A program made the position numbers and the translations under genes. Below are positions 1 to 6,212 of a stretch of DNA of 10,245 bases, one piece after another. The stretch lies in NCBI GenBank assembly GCA_017447325.1, contig JAFSNU010000024.1:1-10245 (forward strand), given 5' to 3'. Numbering within the stretch: position 1 is the first letter of the stretch; each line of letters starts with the position of its first letter. The notes beneath the pieces were generated by a model. The model saw only the letters and a program-made list of their open reading frames with translations, was not told the origin of the DNA and ran no database searches. The stretch is from Synergistaceae bacterium (GTDB lineage: Bacteria; Synergistota; Synergistia; Synergistales; Aminobacteriaceae).

Positions 1-494
1 ACGTCGCCGTCCTCAAGCTCCATAACTTCGTCAAGCGAAGCAACATAGCTCCGGCTCGCAAGCTCCTGCACTTCAAAATATTCAGCCTCGTCAACGCCCA
101 TTTCCCGCATGACAAGCTCGTCTTTAATATGCCCCTCGTCACGCAGAACTTTTTCCATTGCACGATTTAACTTCTGCACTTTCTCGCGGCCAGTGCGTGA
201 AAACCAGTCGCATTTTCTCAGCTCGTCAAGCACTGCTCCGCGTATCCTCGGCACAGCGAAAGTCTGAAACGAAAAGCCTTTCGACAAGTCAAAGCGATCT
301 ATCGCGTCAAGCAAGCCAAAGACGCCAAAGCTCAATAAATCCTCGTAATCAAGACCCGGCGGAGGCGTCACGGCCATTCTACCGACAACGTATTTTATTA
401 ACGGCAAATATCTTTTGACAATCTTTTCACGAGTTATTTCAGATCTATTTCTCGAGTACTCTTCCCATAATTTGGCGTCGTTCTCCTGGCTCAT
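1..494 (-). CDS. fliA: Flagellar RNA polymerase sigma factor (sigma-28, FliA/SigD/WhiG family), 3' end cut by window edge
   Basis: The first 164 residues of a sigma-70 group 3 factor are present; the family is usually about 240-260 residues, so region 4 lies outside the window. Visible parts are region 2.1 (RYLPLIKYVVGRM), region 2.2 core-binding (YEDLLSFGVFGLLDAIDRF), regions 2.3-2.4 (FSFQTFAVPRIRGAVLDELR, then CDWFSR) and the start of region 3 (REKVQKLNRAMEKVL). The ATG at 494 is supported by AAGGAGGT ten bases upstream. Known role of the family: it directs RNA polymerase to late flagellar and chemotaxis promoters and is usually held by the anti-sigma factor FlgM. As the last visible gene after cheD it occupies the position of sigD in Bacillus. 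The family call is firm; the choice between the names fliA, sigD and whiG is arbitrary from sequence alone. Confidence 0.93.
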   Translation of the reverse strand, partial: MSQENDAKLWEEYSRNRSEITREKIVKRYLPLIKYVVGRMAVTPPPGLDYEDLLSFGVFGLLDAIDRFDLSKGFSFQTFAVPRIRGAVLDELRKCDWFSRTGREKVQKLNRAMEKVLRDEGHIKDELVMREMGVDEAEYFEVQELASRSYVASLDEVMELEDGD

Positions 495-504
495 AACAGC
501 GCCC

Positions 505-512
505 ACCTCCTT
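505..512 (-). promoter_or_regulatory. Strong ribosome binding site of fliA/sigD
   Basis: AAGGAGGT on the minus strand, ten bases before the ATG at 494. It is one of the best Shine-Dalgarno matches in the window and fixes the sigma factor start. The remaining spacer up to the cheD stop (513-552) is almost only A and T, with no GC-rich hairpin, so the sigma gene is probably co-transcribed with cheD. Confidence 0.7.
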
Positions 513-552
513 AATTAAAAATTTTTAATTTAATTTTAAGCTTAATTTAAAT

Positions 553-1044
553 TCAAATCTCAGTAACGCCCTTGCCTAAAGTTTTAATTTTAAGCATCCA
601 GTCAGACGTAGAAAATTCTACAGTACGGCCTTTATTGCCGCCCGTGTCCGACGCGATTAAAGCGATGCCTAAACGCGCGAGGCGTGCCGTCGTCTCCTTA
701 ACGTTTCTTGCGCCGACTGTCAAGAAGTCAGCCGAAGCCCCTGGCAGAGCGAACATCTGCGCCCCGCCCGCTATCTTAGCTTTAATATGCGACTTCACCG
801 CGCCTTTCTTCAACATCTCGTCTATTAAGGCCGGCACCGCCGTATCTGCAAATTTTCCTACTTTCTCGTTTCCTATTGCGCCTCTGCTGTCAGGAAGCAT
901 GATATGAGCCATACCGGCTACTTTTGCCGTCGTATCGAAGACTACAAGGCCTATGCAAGAGCCAAGGCCTAAAGTCACAAGCTTTACGGGGGCTCGTGCG
1001 ACAAGCAAATCTGCCATTCCCAAGACGTGGGAAGCTTCTGCCAT
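553..1044 (-). CDS. cheD: Chemoreceptor glutamine deamidase CheD
   Basis: A full-length 163-residue CheD. The family deamidates selected glutamines of methyl-accepting chemotaxis proteins to glutamate and binds CheC, raising its phosphatase activity. The Cys-His-Thr catalytic triad known from Thermotoga CheD can be placed: Thr24 and Cys30 in the TLGLGSC block and His47 in AHIMLPDS. Other family signatures are KFADTAVPALI (about 64-74), KIAGGAQMF (90-98), VGARNV (110-115) and DTGGNKGR (133-140). The ATG directly abuts the cheC stop codon (TAAATG), and an AAGGG Shine-Dalgarno lies inside the last codons of cheC, so translation is probably coupled to cheC. This fits the physical CheC-CheD partnership known in Bacillus and Thermotoga. 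Confidence 0.96.
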   Translation of the reverse strand: MAEASHVLGMADLLVARAPVKLVTLGLGSCIGLVVFDTTAKVAGMAHIMLPDSRGAIGNEKVGKFADTAVPALIDEMLKKGAVKSHIKAKIAGGAQMFALPGASADFLTVGARNVKETTARLARLGIALIASDTGGNKGRTVEFSTSDWMLKIKTLGKGVTEI

Positions 1045-1677
1045 TTAAAGCACCCTTAACTTTCTAAGAAGCATTTCAAGCGCGTCAGGATCAGGAACTA
1101 AAATAATGCTTCCTGATATATTCGCAAGGCCTGCTCCTTCAACCCTGAGCTGCGTGTTGATCATAAGAGCCATTTCCCCCATTTGGCCAAAGATAGACGC
1201 AACTACGTCAAGTATCGACGACAGCATATCATGAGCCACTGCCGGCACGGAAATCTGATGCTGAGTGCCGATTAATAGATTTATGGCGTTTAAAAACGAA
1301 CTTAAAATAATATTGCCGACTTCAGTCAGCGCACTGTCCCGCATCTCTTGAGGCAGATTTTCAGGCAGGTAATCCCCAAACTGCTGCTTTAACAATAAAT
1401 CCACCATCAGCTGCGCGTCCTCTTCCTGCTGGACGAATATCAAACTGCAGCCGAAGCCACCGAGAGAGCGCACAAACACTGCGGCAACCTCACGCCCGGG
1501 ATCTCCGTAGTGTTCTGCAAGTTCATAAATCGAAACAAGTTCTGCTTTCGGAACGTCCATATTTATCATGCAAGATAAAAGTTTGGATAAGGCCGTGGCT
1601 GCATTGCCCGTGCCTATATTTCCAACCTCTCTGATGGCGTCCAGCTGCAGACTGCTAAAAGAGCCAAGGTCAATCAT
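1045..1677 (-). CDS. cheC: CheY-P phosphatase CheC
   Basis: A 210-residue CheC of normal length. The family dephosphorylates CheY-P and takes part in adaptation together with CheD. Both copies of the active-site signature D/S-x3-E-x2-N-x22-P are present with exact spacing: D13, E17, N20, P43 in the first half, and S115, E119, N122, P145 in the second. Both phosphatase centres should therefore work, unlike CheX or FliY relatives that keep a different arrangement. The ATG at 1677 is preceded by AAAGGAGC with about 13 bases of spacing. It follows cheA after 46 bp, where cheW sits in Bacillus, and overlaps functionally with cheD, whose start abuts its stop. Confidence 0.96.
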   Translation of the reverse strand: MIDLGSFSSLQLDAIREVGNIGTGNAATALSKLLSCMINMDVPKAELVSIYELAEHYGDPGREVAAVFVRSLGGFGCSLIFVQQEEDAQLMVDLLLKQQFGDYLPENLPQEMRDSALTEVGNIILSSFLNAINLLIGTQHQISVPAVAHDMLSSILDVVASIFGQMGEMALMINTQLRVEGAGLANISGSIILVPDPDALEMLLRKLRVL

Positions 1678-1723
1678 GGCCGTTCCAAGCGCTCCTTTAT
1701 CTTAATTTTTTAGCTATTAGCTA

Positions 1724-3805
1724 TTAGACTTTTGAATAGAACGAGGCTACGTCAAGAATTAACGCAACGTTGCCGTCGCCCAGTATCGTTCCGCCGCTTA
1801 TGCCCTCGATCTTTGACAAGAATCTTCCGAGCGACTTTATAACTATTTCCTGCTGCCCTATCAGCTGGCTGACTATAAAGCCGATCTTATTTTTGCCGAT
1901 CTTTACAACAACAACAGGATATTCATCTCTGTCATGCTCGATGCCTTCAGCGCCTAATATATCGCCTAAATCGCTTAACGATAAAACCTCGCCGCGCAAT
2001 AAAGTCGCCGGCTCGCCGTGCATCGTCTTTATATTCTCTTTCTTAACTAAAATAGTCTCTTCGACATTTTCAAGCGATATAGCATAAGTCTCATGTCCGA
2101 CTTTTATTAAAAGAGATAAAACTATTGCAAGCGTCAACGGCAGCCTGATATAAACATGCGTACCCTCGTTCTTCTTGCTCACCATGTCGAACTGTCCGCC
2201 CAACGCCTCGACCTTAGTTTTAACAGCGTCCATTCCAACGCCGCGTCCTGATAAGTCAGTGACGGCCTTTGCCATGCTGAAGCCCGGCAATAACACAAGC
2301 TGCTGAATTTCCTCGTCAGACATGCTCGCCGCGCGCTCTTCAGTCACAACTCCGCGCTCGATCGCCTTTTGCCTTACTTTGTCAGGGTCAATGCCCGCGC
2401 CGTCGTCCGAAACTTCTATAACAACGCCGCTGCCTTCTTGATATGCCGAAATTTTTAATATGCCTTTCTCAGGCTTGCCTAAAGCTCTTCTCTCGTCGGG
2501 ATGCTCTATGCCGTGATCCATCGAATTTCTAATTAAATGCACCATAGGATCGCCGATCTCGTCGATAACAGTTCTGTCAAGTTCCGTATCCTCGCCCTCG
2601 AGTACTAGCTCTACGTTTTTATTTAACGTCTTGCACAAGTCGCGGATTAAGCGCGGGAATCTATCGAACGTGAACGACACCGGAACCATTCTTAACTTAG
2701 TAACAAGCTCCTGAATATCGCCGGAAATTCTGCCTAACTGCGACAACGGATCGTCGAACTCCCTTAATCTCGCTTCCTGAACTAAACGCTCAATTCTTGC
2801 TCTGCTTATAACAAGCTCGCCGACCAAGTTCATTAACTTATCAAGGCGGCCTATATCAACTCTTACGGTCTGATTAGCTTTCTTCGCGCCGTCTTTCTTT
2901 GGAGCTTGCGGAGCTTGTGCAGGAGCAGCAGCCTGAGCAGCAGGCGCAGGCGCAGCAGCCGGAGCAGGAGCAGGTGCAGCAGGTGCGGCTTGGACTTCAG
3001 CTTCAGCCTCAGCTTCAGGCTCGTCGTCCTCGCCTATTATCATCTCTTCGATCTCTACAGTGTCAACGTCGCTGATTTTTTCAGCAGCTTTCTGCAATTC
3101 TTCAGGCTCTTGACTTGAAGCTAAATAAATAGTGAACTCGAAATCAAATTTTTCAGCCTCTAAATCTTCAACTGTCGGATGAGTTTTAAACAGCGACCCC
3201 ATCTCTTCAAGTCTATTTACGACCATATAAGCGCGTGCGGCGCGTAATAAGCAGCTTGAGCTTAACGTGACCTTAATTTTATAAGGCACCATGCTCATTT
3301 CATTTGCCTTTTTAACCCACTCTAACTCCTGCTCTGAGAGTTTAGGCGTGCGTCTTGCATTTTCTGACGCTTCGGCCTGAGCCTGAGCTTGTGCAGCTTG
3401 CAATGCAGCTCCCGCCGCCGGGCTCTCGTCTCTTAAAGCCGACACCATCGCCGCGACGTCGATATGCGCATCGTTGCCGCCGCCGCGTATCGAGTCAGCC
3501 ATCGCCTGCAGCGAGTCAAGGCCGTTAAACAATAAATTCATGTCGGCCTCAGTAAGCGGTCTTGTGCCTTTACGAGCAGCATCAAGCCTGTCCTCCATTG
3601 CGTGCGTCAATCCCATCATCTGGGTAAAGCCCATTGTTCCGGCCATTCCCTTTAACGTATGCGCCGCTCTGAAGATCTCGTTTATAACGTCCATATCGAC
3701 CATATTTTTTTCAAGTGCTAATAATAAATCATCAAGCCTCTGAAGATTATCGTCTGTCTCATCAAGAAACGCGCCCAAATATTGGCTCATGTCCATATCT
3801 GCCAT
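1724..3805 (-). CDS. cheA: Chemotaxis sensor histidine kinase CheA
   Basis: The cytoplasmic kinase that, coupled to chemoreceptors by CheW, phosphorylates CheY and CheB. Numbered from the ATG at 3805 (693 residues): P1 HPt domain about 5-105 with phospho-acceptor His49 in AAHTLKG; P2 response-regulator docking domain about 170-255; an Ala/Pro-rich linker about 263-302; P3 dimerisation helices about 313-370; P4 ATPase with N box HLIRNSMDHGIE (423-434), G1 DDGAGID (467-473), LLPGFSMAK, and G2 GRGVGMDAVK (520-529); P5 CheW-like domain to the C terminus. The frame stays open to a TTG at 3826, giving 7 extra residues. I prefer the ATG because a GGGGGA stretch lies 13 bases upstream of it, and the ATGs at 3796 and 3790 are also possible. 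All kinase motifs are intact. Confidence 0.96.
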   Translation of the reverse strand: MADMDMSQYLGAFLDETDDNLQRLDDLLLALEKNMVDMDVINEIFRAAHTLKGMAGTMGFTQMMGLTHAMEDRLDAARKGTRPLTEADMNLLFNGLDSLQAMADSIRGGGNDAHIDVAAMVSALRDESPAAGAALQAAQAQAQAEASENARRTPKLSEQELEWVKKANEMSMVPYKIKVTLSSSCLLRAARAYMVVNRLEEMGSLFKTHPTVEDLEAEKFDFEFTIYLASSQEPEELQKAAEKISDVDTVEIEEMIIGEDDEPEAEAEAEVQAAPAAPAPAPAAAPAPAAQAAAPAQAPQAPKKDGAKKANQTVRVDIGRLDKLMNLVGELVISRARIERLVQEARLREFDDPLSQLGRISGDIQELVTKLRMVPVSFTFDRFPRLIRDLCKTLNKNVELVLEGEDTELDRTVIDEIGDPMVHLIRNSMDHGIEHPDERRALGKPEKGILKISAYQEGSGVVIEVSDDGAGIDPDKVRQKAIERGVVTEERAASMSDEEIQQLVLLPGFSMAKAVTDLSGRGVGMDAVKTKVEALGGQFDMVSKKNEGTHVYIRLPLTLAIVLSLLIKVGHETYAISLENVEETILVKKENIKTMHGEPATLLRGEVLSLSDLGDILGAEGIEHDRDEYPVVVVKIGKNKIGFIVSQLIGQQEIVIKSLGRFLSKIEGISGGTILGDGNVALILDVASFYSKV

Positions 3806-3838
3806 GATATGCCATTCATCCCCCAAATCTTTTTATTT

Positions 3839-3844
3839 ATTATA
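3839..3844 (-). promoter_or_regulatory. Candidate -10 box upstream of cheA
   Basis: An exact TATAAT on the minus strand about 33 bases before the cheA ATG. The region 17 bases further upstream gives only TTAAAT, a poor -35. The surroundings are nearly pure A+T, where such a hexamer arises easily by chance, so this is only a candidate. It would allow cheA-cheC-cheD-fliA to be transcribed separately from the upstream genes. Confidence 0.2.
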
Positions 3845-3871
3845 TATTATTTTATTTTTTAATTTAATTTT

Positions 3872-4087
3872 GCTTCTCACAGCGCAGCAAGCTTTAATTT
3901 TAATTTTAATTTAATTTACAGCTTAACTCATTAAAGCATTGCGAACGGCAAAATCCCGTCAGCTGCTCCCGCACTGCAAGCTTTAATTTTAATTTAATTT
4001 ACAGCTTCACACAGCACAGCATTGCGAACGGCAAAATCCCGTCAGCTGCTCCCGCGCTGCAAGCCTTAATTTTAATTTTAATTTAAT
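3872..4087 (-). repeat. Degenerate tandem copies of the cheB 3' end (two full units and one fragment)
   Basis: Downstream of cheB the sequence repeats the end of the gene. Copy 1 occupies 3999-4065, copy 2 3916-3982, and a shortened copy 3 about 3872-3890, each followed in transcript direction by an A-rich tail of TTAAA/TTAAAA units. The period is 89 bp from cheB to copy 1 and 83 bp from copy 1 to copy 2. Translated in register, cheB ends GVVDEILPLNEIPDAMVRCVKL-stop, while copy 1 reads GAADGILPFAMLCCVKL-stop; copy 2 reads GAADGILPFAML and then hits stops, with VKL-stop still recognisable. Copies 1 and 2 share a 15-nt in-frame deletion (the NEIPD codons) and are more alike than either is to cheB. 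Outside the deletion, copy 1 and cheB agree at about 41 of 51 bases by hand alignment. No start codon or ribosome binding site puts the copies in a gene, so they look like non-coding relics. Confidence 0.85.
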
Positions 4088-5158
4088 TTACAGCTTAACG
4101 CAGCGAACCATAGCATCAGGAATTTCGTTCAACGGCAAAATCTCGTCAACTACTCCGGACTCTACTGCTGCTTTAGGCATTCCGTAAACAACGCAGGTCT
4201 TCTGCGACTCGGCTATTACATACGCGCCTTTACGCTTTAAAGTTAAAGCTCCGTCCGTGCCGTCGCGTCCCATTCCCGTTAATATAACGCATAAAACATT
4301 TCCGCCGAACTCGTCGGCCACGCTTAAAAACATTACGTTTGCCGCAGGCTTGACGCTTAACACAGGCGGCGCATCCGACAACGCACATACCGCGACTCCG
4401 TTGCGACGCTTGAAAGTCAAGTGACTACCGCCCGGGGCAATCACAACGCGCCCGGGCTTTAAAGTCAGCCCGTCAAATCCTTCAACTACTTCAAGCTGTG
4501 AAGCAGCGTCAAGTCTCTTAGCGAACGACGGCGTAAACTCTTTCGGCATGTGCTGAGTTATAACTATAGGCACAGGGAAATTTTTCGGAAGTTTCGGGAT
4601 AAGCTCGCCCAACGCCATAGGCCCGCCGGTTGACGACGCAATAGCTACTATATCACGCCGTCTTGACATGGCGGTTAAATTTAAATTATTTAAATTAAAA
4701 CTTGAACTAAAAGACGGCTGTGCAAATCCGGAAGGCTTATACGGCTTAACTTTTGCCGTGCTTGCCGCAATAACTTTCTCGATTATTTCCTGACCTACTT
4801 TACTTACATCAGGCGTGTAAGCTCCCGACGGCTTGGCTATAAAGTCAACGCAGCCCAGCGCAAGAGCCCTTAACGTGACCTCCGCGCCCTCGTGCGTTAT
4901 AGAACTCACCATTACAACAGGCACAGGACACGTCTTCATGATCTCTTCAAGAGCTTGAATACCGCTCATATTCGGCATCTCAACGTCCATAGTCACAACG
5001 TCGGGCCGTAAAGTTTTTATTTTATCTATCGCATCGCGCCCGTCTCTGGCCGTGCTGATAACATCAATGCGCGGGTCAGACTGCAAAATATCGCCGATCA
5101 TCGTCCTCATCAAGGCCGAATCATCAACGACAAGCACTTTTATTTTTCCATTCGCCAA
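4088..5158 (-). CDS. cheB: Chemotaxis response regulator protein-glutamate methylesterase CheB
   Basis: A 356-residue CheB that removes methyl groups from chemoreceptor glutamates; phosphorylation by CheA activates it. The receiver domain covers about 6-120, with acidic pair D12-D13, phospho-acceptor D58 in TMDVEMPN, and K109 in DFIAKPSG. The methylesterase domain covers about 168-350, with catalytic Ser176 (IASSTGGP), His203 (TQHMP) and Asp299 (GMGRDG). The linker (about 143-164) is Ser/Asn/Leu-rich and A/T-rich in DNA. Translation starts at TTG: GGAGG lies exactly 8 bases upstream, no in-frame ATG precedes the receiver core, and a nearby ATG is out of frame. It follows flhG after 94 bp. No cheR is visible in the window, so the opposing methyltransferase must be encoded elsewhere. 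Confidence 0.96.
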   Translation of the reverse strand: MANGKIKVLVVDDSALMRTMIGDILQSDPRIDVISTARDGRDAIDKIKTLRPDVVTMDVEMPNMSGIQALEEIMKTCPVPVVMVSSITHEGAEVTLRALALGCVDFIAKPSGAYTPDVSKVGQEIIEKVIAASTAKVKPYKPSGFAQPSFSSSFNLNNLNLTAMSRRRDIVAIASSTGGPMALGELIPKLPKNFPVPIVITQHMPKEFTPSFAKRLDAASQLEVVEGFDGLTLKPGRVVIAPGGSHLTFKRRNGVAVCALSDAPPVLSVKPAANVMFLSVADEFGGNVLCVILTGMGRDGTDGALTLKRKGAYVIAESQKTCVVYGMPKAAVESGVVDEILPLNEIPDAMVRCVKL

Positions 5159-5166
5159 GCCTAATT

Positions 5167-5171
5167 CCTCC
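5167..5171 (-). promoter_or_regulatory. Ribosome binding site that fixes the TTG start of cheB
   Basis: GGAGG on the minus strand, 8 bases upstream of the TTG at 5158. The spacing is ideal for that TTG. The ATG a few bases downstream of it is in another frame, so the Shine-Dalgarno decides the start. Confidence 0.7.
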
Positions 5172-5201
5172 GAACATTCAAAATTTTATTTCACTTTATT
5201 T

Positions 5202-5207
5202 ATTATA
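5202..5207 (-). promoter_or_regulatory. Candidate -10 box upstream of cheB
   Basis: A perfect TATAAT on the minus strand about 44 bases before the cheB start, in a 94-bp A/T-rich gap after flhG. No convincing TTGACA-like element is found 15-18 bases upstream, only A/T hexamers. I see no sigma-28 type -10 (CCGATAA) here either. It is a weak candidate for an internal promoter. Confidence 0.25.
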
Positions 5208-5252
5208 CTTTATAAAACTTTATTTAATTTAATTTTAATTTATTTTATTTAA

Positions 5253-6167
5253 TTACTTTTCTTTAAACAAGCCGCGCGTTAATTTCGCAAAGAATGCCTT
5301 TAAGCCCTTAGGCTCGGGCGTGACAGGCCGGCCTTCCCACAGCCTTATTATCTCGTCCGTAATTTTTCTAACGCACGCTGCAGCCGAGCACGACGGCGTA
5401 AGTCTATAAAACATTTTGCGCATTCTAACGGCTCTCTCAATATTATTATCTTTTAATATATAGCCTAAAAATATCGGCGCGCTGCCCAAAAACTGCATCG
5501 AAGCCATTCTAATTCTTTCGGCAACGTCATACGCCTCGCGCTGATTATTAGCCATATTTACTATTAACATTAAGTCACCGCCTTGCGAGCTGTGAGCTCC
5601 GCCAAGAGACTTTATTACTCCGTACGCGTCGCGTATCGACGTCGGCTCAGGCGTCGTGACTAAAATAGTAGTGTCGGCGGCCTGGGCAAACGCTCTGACG
5701 CCCTTATGAATTCCCGCGCCAACGTCAAGTATTAACAAATCTGAAAGCTGCTCAAGGCCTGATAAAGTTTCAAATATTCTTGACAGCGCGTCATCGTCTA
5801 AATCCGCCATCTCTCGAAGACCGACTCCGCCGGGCAGCAACAAAATATTTTTCTCTAACGGCAGCAAAATTTCGTGTAAAGTCCTGCTGCCCTCGACTAA
5901 GTGCGACAAATTATATTTCGCGCTCACGCCGCATAAAATATCTAAATTCGCCATGCCTAAATCAGCGTCTAACAAAACAACCTGTTTATTTTTATCAGCA
6001 AACGCGCAGGCTAACGCGATAGAGACGTTGCTCTTGCCCACGCCTCCTTTGCCGCTTAATATCGCTAAAGTTTTAGGACGGCCTTTCTGTCTCAAAACTT
6101 GCCTCTTCTTCTCGACTATGCGCCTGAGATCTCCGGCCTGATCCTGCTCTAAAGGCTTATTGCTCAT
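5253..6167 (-). CDS. flhG: Flagellum number/placement ATPase FlhG (MinD/ParA family; YlxH/FleN)
   Basis: A 304-residue MinD-type ATPase that limits flagellar number and works with FlhF. The N-terminal helix carries DQAGDLR (9-15), which matches the DQAxxLR activator motif by which FlhG stimulates the FlhF GTPase. The deviant Walker A is SGKGGVGKS (38-46, with Lys40 and Lys45). The switch I region is LLDADLGMANLDIL (65-78), and the Walker B/switch II strand is LLILDVGAGI (144-153), with Val where many homologues have Thr. The C terminus ends in a basic, amphipathic-looking stretch (AFFAKLTRGLFKEK) that could be the usual membrane-targeting helix. The start is ATG with a weak AGGA about 12 bases upstream. 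It follows flhF after 45 bp, the standard arrangement. Confidence 0.93.
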   Translation of the reverse strand: MSNKPLEQDQAGDLRRIVEKKRQVLRQKGRPKTLAILSGKGGVGKSNVSIALACAFADKNKQVVLLDADLGMANLDILCGVSAKYNLSHLVEGSRTLHEILLPLEKNILLLPGGVGLREMADLDDDALSRIFETLSGLEQLSDLLILDVGAGIHKGVRAFAQAADTTILVTTPEPTSIRDAYGVIKSLGGAHSSQGGDLMLIVNMANNQREAYDVAERIRMASMQFLGSAPIFLGYILKDNNIERAVRMRKMFYRLTPSCSAAACVRKITDEIIRLWEGRPVTPEPKGLKAFFAKLTRGLFKEK

Positions 6168-6212
6168 TGATTTAATTTCCTAATAATTTATTTGCTTATA
6201 AAATTAAATTTA

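Noticed and set aside
158..418. Plus-strand 86-codon frame and other plus-strand frames inside fliA, cheD, cheA, cheB, flhG and flhF
   Set aside because: All lie antisense to conserved genes with intact family motifs, lack convincing ribosome binding sites and show no recognisable domain.
513..530. Perfect 18-bp palindrome AATTAAAAATTTTTAATT before fliA
   Set aside because: It is made only of A and T inside an A/T spacer, where such palindromes are frequent by chance; too weak for a terminator hairpin and not matched to a known operator.
2906..3118. Plus-strand reading frame encoding a Ser/Arg-rich protein
   Set aside because: It is the antisense shadow of the Ala/Pro and Glu-rich linker of cheA; the SR repeats are the complement of GC-rich Ala/Glu codons and no ribosome site precedes it.
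3936..3990. Possible rho-independent terminator formed by the inverted repeat in the cheB-cheA spacer
   Set aside because: The T-rich run follows the stem only on the plus strand, where no gene needs terminating; on the minus-strand transcript the hairpin is not followed by a U tract.
3872..4087. CRISPR-like array in the cheB-cheA spacer
   Set aside because: The repeated unit is the whole 83-89 bp, including the A/T tail; there are no unique spacers between constant repeats, and the repeat is explained by homology to cheB.
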